Part shown: piece by piece, positions 38,962 through 47,845 of the stretch
How the letters are laid out: each line of letters begins with the position of its first letter
Numbering within the stretch: position 1 is the first letter of the stretch
From: Trichlorobacter thiogenes
GTDB taxonomy: Bacteria > Desulfobacterota > Desulfuromonadia > Geobacterales > Pseudopelobacteraceae
DNA length: 57,387 nucleotides
Assembly: GCF_900167465.1 (NCBI RefSeq)
Contig: NZ_FUWR01000020.1
Location: 1-57,387, forward strand
Direction: 5' to 3'
Translations under genes and position numbers: made by a program
Notes under the pieces: generated by a model
Seen by the model: only the letters and a program-made list of their open reading frames with translations
Database searches by the model: none
Told to the model about the DNA's origin: nothing

Positions 38962-40350
38962 ATGTCCTGTGAAGTAATGAATAAAGAGCGTGTGGGTGTT
39001 ATCAACCCGATATTCACCTGTCAGCCCTGCGGCGCTCAATTTGCCAGCATCGGCATTAAAGACTGTATCGGGCTTGTTCACGGAGGACAGGGTTGTGTCA
39101 TGTTTGTCCGGCTGCTGTTCTCACAACATTTTAAAGAGAGTTTTGAGCTGGCCTCCACCTCCGTCCATGAAGAAGGGGCGGTGTTTGGTGCGCTCAACCG
39201 GGTGGAAACCGGCGTGGATGTGCTGTTGATGCGCTATCCCCACCTCAAGGTCATACCGATCATCTCAACCTGCTCAACCGAGATTATCGGAGACGATATC
39301 GACGGGGTGGTCATCAAGCTGAATGAAGGGCTGCTGCAGGAAAAATATGCTGATCGTGAAGTGCATCTGATTCCGATCCATTCCCCCAGTTTTGTGGGCA
39401 GCATGGTCAGTGGTTACGACGTGGCGGTACATGACTTCGTAAAATACTTCTCAAAGAAGGATAAGCCGAACCTAAAGATCAACCTGATCACCGGCTGGGT
39501 TAATCCGGGGGATGTGACCGCACTGAAGCACCTGCTGGCAGAAATGCAGATTGACGCCACCGTGCTGTTTGAGATCGAAAACTTTGATTCTCCTGTAATG
39601 CCGGACGGCAACCACGTCTCCCACGGTAACACCACCATTGAAGACCTGATCGGCACCGCCGATGCCCAGGGTACCATCGCCCTGAACCGTTATGAAGGCG
39701 GCAAAGCAGCCAAGTTTCTGCAAAAGCGCTGGGATGTACCGGCGATCATCGGACCCACACCGATCGGTATCCGCAACACCGATACCTTCCTGCAAAATCT
39801 GAAGACCATGACAGGAAAGCCGATTCCTGAATCACTGGTGCGTGAACGGGGGCTTGCCATTGATGCACTGACCGACCTGACCCACCTGTTCCTGGCCGAC
39901 AAAAAGGTTGCCATCTACGGCAATGCTGATCTGGTGATCGGCCTGGCTGAATTCTGTCTGGACCTTGAAATGAAGCCGATGGTGCTGCTGTTGGGTGACG
40001 ACAACAGCGCCTACAAGGATGACCCACGGATCAAGGCGCTGCAGGAAAACGTTGATTACGATATGCAGATCATCATGAACGCAGATTTTTGGGAACTTGA
40101 GAACCGGATCAAGAATGAAGGACTTGAGCTGGACCTGATCCTGGGCCACTCCAAAGGCCGGTTTATCTCCATTGACTACAACATCCCGATGCTACGGGTT
40201 GGTTTCCCCACCTATGACCGCGCAGGGCTGCATCGCTATCCGGTGGTTGGGTATGCCGGAGCAACCTGGCTGGCTGAGCAGATGGCAAACACCCTGTTTG
40301 CCGACATGGAATATAAGAAAAACAAGGAGTGGATTCTGAACGTTTGGTAA
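38962..40350 (+). CDS. anfK: Fe-only nitrogenase FeFe-protein beta subunit
   Basis: A 462-residue partner of AnfD that supplies the other P-cluster ligands: Cys20 (NPIFTCQPCGAQ), Cys45 (HGGQGCVMFVR) and Cys104 (ISTCSTEIIGDD). It is short for a nitrogenase beta subunit, as usual for AnfK, which lacks the N-terminal extension of NifK. The C-terminal part (GHSKGRFISIDYNIPMLRVGFPTYDRAGLHRYPVVGYAG) is intact. GGAAGGAG lies before the ATG. Confidence 0.96.
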   Translation: MSCEVMNKERVGVINPIFTCQPCGAQFASIGIKDCIGLVHGGQGCVMFVRLLFSQHFKESFELASTSVHEEGAVFGALNRVETGVDVLLMRYPHLKVIPIISTCSTEIIGDDIDGVVIKLNEGLLQEKYADREVHLIPIHSPSFVGSMVSGYDVAVHDFVKYFSKKDKPNLKINLITGWVNPGDVTALKHLLAEMQIDATVLFEIENFDSPVMPDGNHVSHGNTTIEDLIGTADAQGTIALNRYEGGKAAKFLQKRWDVPAIIGPTPIGIRNTDTFLQNLKTMTGKPIPESLVRERGLAIDALTDLTHLFLADKKVAIYGNADLVIGLAEFCLDLEMKPMVLLLGDDNSAYKDDPRIKALQENVDYDMQIIMNADFWELENRIKNEGLELDLILGHSKGRFISIDYNIPMLRVGFPTYDRAGLHRYPVVGYAGATWLAEQMANTLFADMEYKKNKEWILNVW

Positions 40351-40388
40351 TCGAATCGGAAGGAATCTGTTCAACATGGTGTGGGGTG

Positions 40389-40438
40389 TCCGCAGGATCA
40401 GATGCGGATGCCTTGCTGCCTGCTCTCTGACAAGCAGG
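40389..40438 (+). other. two small hairpins in the anfK-anfO gap
   Basis: TCCGCA-N8-TGCGGA (40389-40408) and CCTGCT-N8-AGCAGG (40419-40438) lie back to back in the 104-base gap, just before the anfO ribosome site. There is no T run, so they are more likely RNA stability or processing elements that set anfHDGK versus anfO levels than terminators. Confidence 0.5.
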
Positions 40439-40454
40439 GACGAAAGGAAGCCCT

Positions 40455-41192
40455 ATGGAAATTGCAACCTATCTCAATACAAAAGGCGCTATTGCCGGCT
40501 GTCATGAAAAGGGCCGGATATGCGTCTACGAACAGACGGAAGACAGCTGGACAGCAATAAAAGAAATTGCACTTGAAATGGATCTGGATCTGTCGCTTTC
40601 AGAGATGAAGGTCAGAATAAAGGCCGCCATTGCGCAGCTGGACGATTGCGAGGTGTTTGTTGTCCAGGAATTCAGGGGGTTGCTCCATGCCCTGCTAAAG
40701 GAAGAGTTCGGGTTTCGTACCTGGAAATCAGAAGGGACCCTGCTGGAACAACTGGAGTATGTTGCCCGGCATGACAGGGAGTTTGTTGCTGCACAGGCGG
40801 CCCTGGCTGCCGCAGGCCACAGTTGCAGCAGCTCAGAAAGTCATTCCAACTGCGGGGGCGGCTGCTCTTCACGCCGTCCGCAAAGGGGGGCTGCGCCATC
40901 TGCTCCAGCCCAGCCACTGCCGCAACCGGTGCCGGTGGGCGACAGCTGTGACGGGTACTATCAGATCAACCTGGCAGAGATCCTTAAAAAGGATAGCAGC
41001 CTCAACTCAAAACAGGTGTTGGTGCCGTTCATGTCCGGGGTTGCTTTTAAAAAGCTTGAAGTGCTCTGCGACCATCCACCGCGCTGGTTTTCCAATGAGC
41101 TGGGCAAACTGAACCTGACCGTTGCATCAGAACTGCCTGACAGCACAGGGGCGGGGCTAAAGGTCATGGTTGTTCCAATGCAAGCCTGCTAG
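40455..41192 (+). CDS. anfO: Fe-only nitrogenase accessory protein AnfO
   Basis: A 245-residue protein always found behind anfHDGK. The N-terminal half (MEIATYLNTKGAIAGCHEKG..., CEVFVVQEFRGLLHALLKEEFGFRTWKSEG) is the AnfO-type domain. A central Cys/Ser/Gly-rich stretch (HSCSSSESHSNCGGGCSSRR) looks like a flexible metal-binding linker. The C-terminal part (CDGYYQINLAEILKKDSSLNSKQVLVPFMSG...) resembles AnfO/nitrogenase accessory domains. AnfO is needed for diazotrophic growth on Fe-only nitrogenase, but its precise role is not settled. AAAGGAAG precedes the start. Confidence 0.9.
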   Translation: MEIATYLNTKGAIAGCHEKGRICVYEQTEDSWTAIKEIALEMDLDLSLSEMKVRIKAAIAQLDDCEVFVVQEFRGLLHALLKEEFGFRTWKSEGTLLEQLEYVARHDREFVAAQAALAAAGHSCSSSESHSNCGGGCSSRRPQRGAAPSAPAQPLPQPVPVGDSCDGYYQINLAEILKKDSSLNSKQVLVPFMSGVAFKKLEVLCDHPPRWFSNELGKLNLTVASELPDSTGAGLKVMVVPMQAC

Positions 41193-41225
41193 CGCACAAC
41201 ATCCAACAACAAAAAGGGCCACACC

Positions 41226-41807
41226 ATGAGTGATCGCAACAAAAAGACGCATCACCTGATTTTCTTCTACGGCTCCAACATGAACCCCGGGCTGATCTCT
41301 TCACGCTGTTCTAAACCGGAGCCCCTTACAGTTGCGCATCTGGCTGACCACAGCCTTGCCTTTTTCGGCTATTCCAAACGTTGGGATGGTGGTGCCGCAA
41401 CCCTGATCAGCAGCCCGGGTGAAGATCTTTGGGGGGTGGTGTACAAGCTCTCCTTTTGGGATACCGAACGGCTTGATTCCTGGCAGGATGTCCGTTTAGA
41501 CGGCACTGGTGACTATTTTCTGCTCCCAACGGAGGTGGTTGGGGTTGATGGCAAGATCTATCCGGTATTGCTCTACAGAAAGTACTACCACGGCGGTCCC
41601 CAACAGATGCCCAGTGAAGAGTATCTCGAAACAATCCTGTCCGGTGCTGGCTCACACGGTCTGCCTCTTGCATATATTGAAAAATTGCGTGAAATCAAGA
41701 CGAAGAAAGCAGCCTTTCCGGTGCCGCGTATCTTTGACCATGAATGCACGTCATCCTTTGGCGCAAATAGCTGTGATTGCGGCGGATTAAAGACACCAGA
41801 AAACTAA
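41226..41807 (+). CDS. gamma-glutamylcyclotransferase-fold protein with Cys-rich C-terminus
   Basis: A 193-residue protein of the GGCT/AIG2-like fold. The YGSNMNPGLISSRC loop is the substrate-binding signature, and GEDLWGVVYKLSFWDTERLDSWQDV follows the family pattern, including its acidic residues. Past the fold there is a tail with four Cys and one His: FDHECTSSFGANSCDCGGLK. It lies 33 bases after anfO and 18 before the PPOX-like gene, so it is part of the anf transcript. GGCT proteins act on gamma-glutamyl amines. A role in thiol or glutathione-like cofactor handling for nitrogenase is possible but not shown. Confidence 0.8.
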   Translation: MSDRNKKTHHLIFFYGSNMNPGLISSRCSKPEPLTVAHLADHSLAFFGYSKRWDGGAATLISSPGEDLWGVVYKLSFWDTERLDSWQDVRLDGTGDYFLLPTEVVGVDGKIYPVLLYRKYYHGGPQQMPSEEYLETILSGAGSHGLPLAYIEKLREIKTKKAAFPVPRIFDHECTSSFGANSCDCGGLKTPEN

Positions 41808-41825
41808 AACAAGGAGATTTATACC

Positions 41826-42320
41826 ATGCAGGGATCAACAGATCATCATCCCCACGGTCTGATGCGGCGTAAAGACCGGGAAATTACCGATCGAACAGAA
41901 ATCGATGCCATCATCAACGGAACCAATCTGATGCGTATTGCGCTGGTTGATGGCGCTATGCCGTTTTTGGTGCCGGTTTTCTACGCCTTTGACGGCACAG
42001 CGCTCTATTTCCATTCAGCCCAGGCCGGTTCAAAAATTGAGATTATAAAGCGGAACAATAACGTCTGCTTTGAGATCAGTATTGATAACGGCTTTATTGA
42101 AAGTGAAGAACCCTGCGACTTTGAGGCAAAACACCGCACGGTCATCGGCATCGGTAAGGCTGTGTTTGTCGAGGATACAGCTGATAAAATTAAGGCACTT
42201 GATCTGATTGTTGCCCACTTTACCGAGAAGAAATTTGAATACCCGAAATCGAATCTGGACCGCACCGCAGTTCTTCGGATTGATATTGTATCGGTTAAAG
42301 GCAAGAAACACGGCTTGTAA
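41826..42320 (+). CDS. PPOX-fold flavin-binding protein (NimA/pyridoxamine oxidase-like), possible Anf3 relative
   Basis: A 164-residue split-barrel protein: HPHGLMRRKDREITDRTEIDAIINGTNLMRIALVDGAMPFLVPVFYAFDGTALYFHSAQAGSKIEII matches the pyridoxamine 5'-phosphate oxidase-like flavin-binding family. Rhodobacter capsulatus Anf3, encoded in its Fe-only nitrogenase region, is a heme- and FAD-containing protein of this fold and is proposed to remove oxygen. The position here, as last gene of the anf transcript, suggests a related role, but I cannot confirm heme ligands. An AAGGAG site lies before the ATG. Confidence 0.75.
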   Translation: MQGSTDHHPHGLMRRKDREITDRTEIDAIINGTNLMRIALVDGAMPFLVPVFYAFDGTALYFHSAQAGSKIEIIKRNNNVCFEISIDNGFIESEEPCDFEAKHRTVIGIGKAVFVEDTADKIKALDLIVAHFTEKKFEYPKSNLDRTAVLRIDIVSVKGKKHGL

Positions 42321-42557
42321 CTTGTTAGTACCGGGCTAAATTTTGTAAAGCTGAGACTGCGGCGAGGAGGCAGATTCATGGACGGTATTCAGCCCGGCTC
42401 TTTCACCAGCATCATCAACCTCAAGGCCGTTTAGGCGGGCAACCTCATGCCCAACAGAAGATTTGGCTGCGTCATATTTCACGCTTGCTTCACTGACTCG
42501 ACACTCGTGAAGATTCATTGAGTGATCCATCCTAAAGCGTTATCGTTTTTATGATTC

Positions 42558-43607
42558 TCATGGCTTCGTTTGTTTGTTTTTCTTGAATCTCGGCAGCTTC
42601 TTCATTTCATTCGCCGCCTTCTCAAAATCCATATCCACCGCGCGCGGTTGTGCATCCAGCAAGGCGCGATAGTGCGCATACTCCTGCTCCGCCTTGGCCC
42701 TGGCCGTCTCGGCGGAAATCTTTCCGGCATGATCAAGCAACTTGCGCCCCGAGATTTTCAGGAACTCATCCAGCTTCGTGATCCAGTCGCGCATCGTCAT
42801 CGGTTTCCGCTCCAGAGCCTGCAGTTCGGCGTACTCAATGTAGAGGTTCACAATGCGATTCAGCACCTGGAGTTCATCTTCCGTGAGGTAGTTCTTGGCG
42901 ATGGACACATCCTCTTTCCGCACGATACCACCGGGTCGCGTCGTTTGCAGCCCCATCAGCGGCTTTGCCGCATCCGCCCGGTCGTGGATGATTTCGGCCG
43001 CTGTCTGGCCATGTGTAGCCCAGTGCATCTTGTTCTGTACCGTGGCGAAAAACTGCTGGGCCAGTTCCGTATCCGGCGAGTAGTCAACACTAGTCGCATA
43101 AATATCGAGCACCTTCTGATAGAACCGCCGTTCGGACGAGCGGATGTCCCGGATACGCTCCAGTAGCTCATCGAAGTAATCCGTCTGCCCTCTACCCGCT
43201 GGATTCTTCAACCGCTCGTCATCCATGGTGAAACCCTGCACCAGATACTCGCTTAAACGCGCCGTCGCCCACTGGCGGAACTGCGTGCCACGGTGGCTGC
43301 GCACACGAAAACCGACGGCAAGAATAGCGGGTAGGCTGTAGTGCATGACTGGCCGAGAAACCTGTCGGGAGCCCTCTAATTGAACTATTAAGTGGGACTT
43401 AATAGTTGCTTCTGCCGATAGCTCGCCCTCTGCGTAAATCGCCTTCAGGTGCAGGTTGATGTTCGGAACCGTCGTATGGAATAGCTCCGCCATCTGGATC
43501 TGCGACAGCCACAGCGTCTCATTCTCAAACCGGCACTGGACACGCGTCCGGCCATCCTCGGTCTGATATAGGATGATTTCAGATTGGGGCAAACGTTTGT
43601 CACTCAT
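42558..43607 (-). CDS. rhuM: RhuM-family protein (mobile/defence-associated)
   Basis: A 349-residue protein of the virulence RhuM family, named from Salmonella and often found inside type I restriction-modification and other defence islands. The N-terminal part has an HTH-like motif (LSQIQMAELFHTTVPNINLHLKAIY) and the family's YSLPAILAVGFRVRSHRGTQFRQWA block. The middle and C-terminal helices (LLERIRDIRSSERRFYQKVLDIYATSVDY, then EYAELQALERKPMTMRDWITKLDEFLKISGRKLL) complete the usual length. The start ATG overlaps the stop of a tiny upstream frame. It interrupts the region between anf and draT and was probably brought in by transfer. Molecular function is unknown. Confidence 0.85.
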   Translation of the reverse strand: MSDKRLPQSEIILYQTEDGRTRVQCRFENETLWLSQIQMAELFHTTVPNINLHLKAIYAEGELSAEATIKSHLIVQLEGSRQVSRPVMHYSLPAILAVGFRVRSHRGTQFRQWATARLSEYLVQGFTMDDERLKNPAGRGQTDYFDELLERIRDIRSSERRFYQKVLDIYATSVDYSPDTELAQQFFATVQNKMHWATHGQTAAEIIHDRADAAKPLMGLQTTRPGGIVRKEDVSIAKNYLTEDELQVLNRIVNLYIEYAELQALERKPMTMRDWITKLDEFLKISGRKLLDHAGKISAETARAKAEQEYAHYRALLDAQPRAVDMDFEKAANEMKKLPRFKKNKQTKP

Positions 43608-43794
43608 GACAATGCCTCCGTCACCTGGACCTCACGGCTCAACAGCTTCGTCATAGCGTCATCCCTTCAAAACGTTTCAGAGAGTTGAGTATCCTGACCA
43701 GTATTGTCTTAATACACTCGTCATGATCACTTATACTCTCAGTTCTTACCAAAGATGAGAGCCTATTGTCATCTGGATACGTTAAGCTGGAATT
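43604..43794 (-). pseudogene. remnants of genes formerly upstream of rhuM
   Basis: On the minus strand an open frame without a start (43794 down to a TGA at 43651-43653) reads PDDNRLSSLVRTESISDHDE and later ILNSLKRFEGMTL. Its stop overlaps (ATGA) a 16-residue frame starting at 43654 (MTKLLSREVQVTEALS), whose own stop overlaps the rhuM ATG. Chained overlaps like these are typical of type I restriction operons, where rhuM often sits next to hsdS. I interpret the two as the truncated end of such an operon. It is short enough that chance cannot be excluded. Confidence 0.35.
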
Positions 43795-43837
43795 TTAAAC
43801 CAAGCAAACAGCAGAAAGGTGACAGAGAACAGAGTGG

Positions 43838-44626
43838 CTACCGCATCCGCTCCACCCGATACTCCCCGCCGATAATCATATACTCATCTTCACCCTTCAG
43901 GATGCTGCCCGGCAGCAGGTCATTGTAGAAGAAGATCTTGGCCAGTGGCACCTGGGTCTTCCAGACCGTGCGGCCAAACTCCCAGGCCCGCTCCTCTTCA
44001 AGGGTAAACGAGACCAGGTTGTTCAGGCGCACAATCTGCTGTCGGTCCCCCATATCCTCAAGAATATCGTATTCCTCGGCATCGTGGGTGCCCCGATAGA
44101 GGGTGATCACATCCTGGCAATGATATTTTCTGCGTAGTTCAAACTGCCCGTATTCAAACAGGATATCCAGCTGCGACTGAATGGCGCTGGTACAGGCACT
44201 ACCCTGCATGACATCAACGGAATAGTTGAAATAGGCCTTGCTGTTGATATCGCTGATTCGCTCTTTGTGAAAGGTGGGGGTAATGCCGATCCGGCTCTCG
44301 ACCCATCGCTTGAGGACCGCGCCGGAGATTGAATTTGAATCAATCATCCAGCAGCTTAAGAAACGAAGATAGTTATTCTTGATGCTGTTTCTGGCAGGAA
44401 CGGTGGACTGTTGTTCCCAATGGTGCAGTTGAAATTTGACCGACATAAAATCCATGAAAATAGCAGCGCGCTCCTGCTGGCTGGCAACTGCCCGCAACTT
44501 GTCAAACAGAAAGCGGTTCGCCTGTTTGACTCCCTGAATCTCCAAAAGCTGGGGATTAGCATTAAAGTGGTGGGAGGCAATAACCCAGGGCGGCAGATTG
44601 CACGAGTTGAATGATCCGTATTTCAG
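43838..44626 (-). CDS. draT: dinitrogenase reductase ADP-ribosyltransferase DraT with a probable CTG start
   Basis: DraT transfers ADP-ribose from NAD to the conserved Arg of NifH/AnfH (Arg100 in AnfH here) and so switches nitrogenase off in response to ammonium or energy loss. The chain has TLYRGT (NAD-binding Arg), LNNLVSFTLEEERAWEFG and KGEDEYMIIGG (catalytic Glu region). The first in-frame ATG is at 44545, but the upstream codons still read as DraT (FNSCNLPPWVIASHHFNANPQ), and a stop lies just before a CTG at 44626 that has AAAGGAG 9 bases upstream. I therefore use 44626, giving 262 residues. No draG is present in the window. It follows anfA by 20 bases. Confidence 0.88.
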   Translation of the reverse strand: MKYGSFNSCNLPPWVIASHHFNANPQLLEIQGVKQANRFLFDKLRAVASQQERAAIFMDFMSVKFQLHHWEQQSTVPARNSIKNNYLRFLSCWMIDSNSISGAVLKRWVESRIGITPTFHKERISDINSKAYFNYSVDVMQGSACTSAIQSQLDILFEYGQFELRRKYHCQDVITLYRGTHDAEEYDILEDMGDRQQIVRLNNLVSFTLEEERAWEFGRTVWKTQVPLAKIFFYNDLLPGSILKGEDEYMIIGGEYRVERMR

Positions 44627-44646
44627 GTGTCAGATCTCCTTTGCTG

Positions 44647-46302
44647 TCATCTGAAACGCTTGTAGTCTAGGTTGAATTTAGACATCCTGAGTCCCATGAT
44701 TCTCCGCGTTAGGCCCAGCTCCTGGGCTGCTTCCGTTACATTGCCGTGGTGAGTTTTCAGCGCCTCCACCAGCAATTCGTACTCAATGGCAGCCAGCTTT
44801 GTCTCCAGCCCGCCGGTTTGACCGGAAGCTGGCAAGGTTGGCAATTGCAGCGATGGTGGCAGATTATAACCGTGGATTACCTCATCCTCGGTCAGGATAA
44901 TGGCCCGTTCAATCACATTTTCAAGCTCCCGTACGTTGCCCGGCCAGGGGTAATTCATCAGCATGTTCAGGGCAGGGGTTGAGATACGCCTGATCTCCTT
45001 GCCGCTCTCTGCTGCAAAGCGGGCCACAAAATGGTCAGCCAGGGTGATGATGTCACTTCCGCGATCCCGCAGAGGCGGAATAGTGATCGGGAAGACATTG
45101 AGACGATAATAGAGGTCTTCCCGGAACTGTCCCCGTGCAACCATCTCAACCAGATCACGGTTGGTGGCTGCAATAATGCGGATGTTTACTTTGATCGGCT
45201 GATTGCCACCCACCCGCTCAAAGGTTTTTTCCTGCAGCACCCGCAACAGTTTGGCCTGCATGGCAAGTGACAGCTCGCCAACCTCATCCAGAAAGATGGT
45301 GCCACCGTCCGCCTCTTCAAAACGACCGACTCGATGGTTTGTGGCTCCGGTAAAGGAACCTTTTTCATGTCCAAACAGCTCACTCTCAATAATATTTTCC
45401 GGCAGTGCAGCACAGTTGAACTTCACCAGTGGCCCGTTGGCCAGCGGGCTATGGTAGTGAATGGCGCCTGCCACCAACTCTTTACCGACACCGCTTTCAC
45501 CCAGAATCAGGACGGTGGTCCGGGTCTTGGTTATCTTATGGATCAGGTCATACACCTCCAGCATCGCCTTGGAGTTGCCGATGATGTTGCCCGGTCTGAA
45601 TTTCTGCTTCAGAGCGTCATGCAGGCGGCGGTTCTCCCGTTCAAGCTGCGCCTTGTCAAAATGCTCCACCAGATAGAGTTCAACCGCCGGGGCGATCATG
45701 GCGGCAAAGGTTGAGAGCAACTCCACATCCTGCTCCAACAGCTTGTTGCTGTCATAAATCCGCTCGGCGCTGATCACCCCCAGCACCTTGCGGCCTCGCA
45801 TAACCGGCACGCAGACAAAGGAGAGTTCCTGATCAAGGCCATATTTAAGGCTACGGGTACGGTGAAGAAAGGCCGGTTCTTCACTGATGCACGGCAGCAT
45901 AATCGCCTTGCCGGTTTCCACTACCTTACCGGTAATCCCCTCGCCCAGGGTGTAGACACCGCGGGAAGCCTCCTCTGCAGTCATGCCGAAGCTCTTATGG
46001 ATGCTGATCCTGCCAGACTTGTGATGGTAGAGACAGATCATACCGCAGACGATGTTCATCTCCTGTTGCATGATCTGCAGGAGAATGCTCAACGTATCGC
46101 CAAGGTTAGCGCTTTCAGCAATGACCTGGCTCATCTGGTAGAGTAGCGGAAAGACCTTGGCCCGACATTCAAGGTTGCGGCACTTGCCAACGGTTGCCAG
46201 GTTAAGGCGCAACGCATTGGGCTTCGGCTTGTCACTGCTGAAGATAACCTTCAGGTCAGGTTTTCCTGTTGCCGAAGCCTCTTCCCACCTGTTTGCTACC
46301 AT
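44647..46302 (-). CDS. anfA: AnfA/VnfA-type sigma-54-dependent nitrogenase activator
   Basis: A 551-residue enhancer-binding protein. A short N-terminal segment has Cys41 and Cys46 (GKCRNLECRAK), which could ligate a metal or Fe-S cluster as in VnfA. A GAF domain occupies ~55-215. The AAA+ domain (~237-465) has Walker A GESGVGKE and Walker B DEVGEL, and its sigma-54 contact loop reads GSFTGA (315-320) instead of GAFTGA. The Fis-type HTH at the C-terminus is VTEAAQELGLTRRIMGLRMSKF. It is assigned to AnfA from its location with anf genes and DraT; NifA is the alternative. Its start overlaps the end of the nifX-like gene by 7 bases, and both lie downstream of a ModE operator. Confidence 0.88.
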   Translation of the reverse strand: MVANRWEEASATGKPDLKVIFSSDKPKPNALRLNLATVGKCRNLECRAKVFPLLYQMSQVIAESANLGDTLSILLQIMQQEMNIVCGMICLYHHKSGRISIHKSFGMTAEEASRGVYTLGEGITGKVVETGKAIMLPCISEEPAFLHRTRSLKYGLDQELSFVCVPVMRGRKVLGVISAERIYDSNKLLEQDVELLSTFAAMIAPAVELYLVEHFDKAQLERENRRLHDALKQKFRPGNIIGNSKAMLEVYDLIHKITKTRTTVLILGESGVGKELVAGAIHYHSPLANGPLVKFNCAALPENIIESELFGHEKGSFTGATNHRVGRFEEADGGTIFLDEVGELSLAMQAKLLRVLQEKTFERVGGNQPIKVNIRIIAATNRDLVEMVARGQFREDLYYRLNVFPITIPPLRDRGSDIITLADHFVARFAAESGKEIRRISTPALNMLMNYPWPGNVRELENVIERAIILTEDEVIHGYNLPPSLQLPTLPASGQTGGLETKLAAIEYELLVEALKTHHGNVTEAAQELGLTRRIMGLRMSKFNLDYKRFR

Positions 46303-46664
46303 GCCGGTTGTGCCTCTGCCTTACGCAGCCAGGGTGCAGGATTGCTGCGCAGCACCTCCTGCAGGCGGGTGATCATCTCTTCAATCGATACCGACCCACC
46401 GGTCTTGATCGGGTGGATCTTACTGGCGGCCATTTTTGCAATGGCCGGACCGCTGATGCTCCGGGCGCAGACAATGGCACAGTCCTGCAGGGCACTGACC
46501 TTGGCACTGATCCTGTCATCCCGGCTACGCTCCAGTTCCTTGACCGGTACGGAATAGGCATAGCAAGCCTCATCCGCCCCGATGTGCCAGACTGAAAAGC
46601 GGGTTGTCGCGTGGAAATCCTGATCAATCAGGACACCGGTTGAGGTTGAAAAGGCTACTTCCAT
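46296..46664 (-). CDS. nifX: NifX/VnfX-type dinitrogenase cofactor-binding protein
   Basis: A 122-residue single-domain protein of the dinitrogenase iron-molybdenum cofactor biosynthesis fold (NifX/NafY/NifB C-terminal). The ATG at 46664 has AGAGGAGG 5 bases upstream. MEVAFSTSTGVLIDQDFHATTRFSVW, then ISAKVSALQDCAIVCARSISGPAIAKMAASKIHPIKT follow the family. Members carry NifB-co or VK-cluster-type cofactor precursors. Given its operon, it probably serves FeFe-co assembly, so an AnfX-like name could be as valid. It lies 62 bases after the NifH gene and overlaps anfA. Confidence 0.8.
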   Translation of the reverse strand: MEVAFSTSTGVLIDQDFHATTRFSVWHIGADEACYAYSVPVKELERSRDDRISAKVSALQDCAIVCARSISGPAIAKMAASKIHPIKTGGSVSIEEMITRLQEVLRSNPAPWLRKAEAQPAW

Positions 46665-46726
46665 AGGGGCCTCCTCTGTAGCAGTAAAACAGGGCGGCAG
46701 CGAACACCGCCCCGCATGTACAACCA

Positions 46727-47611
<885 letters not shown>

Positions 47612-47665
47612 TCATGTCCGGGCCGTTGGCATACCTGCATGCGTTGAGTTACTGCTGTTTTTAGT

Positions 47666-47689
47666 CGTTATATAATTTAATACATAACG
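47666..47689 (-). promoter_or_regulatory. ModE operator in front of nifH-nifX-anfA-draT
   Basis: CGTTAT-N12-ATAACG, the same 24-base geometry as the operator before modD and as the known E. coli modA site; read on the plus strand its right arm TACATAACG equals the E. coli one. It covers the spacer and the -10 box of the promoter described next, which is where a repressor would have the strongest effect. Confidence 0.82.
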
Positions 47690-47697
47690 CATGCCAA
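47669..47697 (-). promoter_or_regulatory. sigma-70-like promoter of nifH-nifX-anfA-draT
   Basis: On the minus strand TTGGCA (47697-47692) and TATATA (47674-47669) are separated by 17 bases. The ModE operator overlaps it. A -24/-12 reading of the same TGGCATG is poor because the -12 GC is missing. The start codon lies ~75 bases downstream after an AAGGAG site. Confidence 0.6.
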
Positions 47698-47807
47698 CGT
47701 TGATAATTGAAATAAATGGCAATTATATTGAATTGTTATGTCGGCGCTCAAGTTGTTTTGAATCCGGGTGGGTGCATAAAAACAGTGCCGCTGCCGTATT
47801 TATGACC

Positions 47808-47834
47808 AAAACAGGCGGGAGAACAGGAGCCTGA
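47808..47834 (-). terminator. weak terminator candidate after the FecB-like gene
   Basis: On the minus strand CAGGC-N12-GCCTG is followed by TTTTG, 12 bases past the stop of the binding-protein gene. The stem is short, so it may be leaky and let metal-uptake transcripts run toward nifH. Confidence 0.4.
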
Positions 47835-47845
47835 TCTGTCGCTGC

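Noticed and set aside
42378-42434. Plus-strand 18-codon frame (MDGIQPGSFTSIINLKAV) with GAGGAGG in front
   Set aside because: Good ribosome site but too short and without any similarity I can name; could be chance or the start of a broken gene.
42336-42530. Minus-strand open frame of 64 codons (MDHSMNLHECRVSE...) between the PPOX gene and rhuM
   Set aside because: No ribosome site, no recognisable domain and it lies just past rhuM; composition does not favour coding.
47629-47660. TTGGCATACCTGCATGC read as a plus-strand -24/-12 promoter
   Set aside because: GG and GC are 13 apart rather than 12, and it points away from nifH with no gene downstream on that strand.
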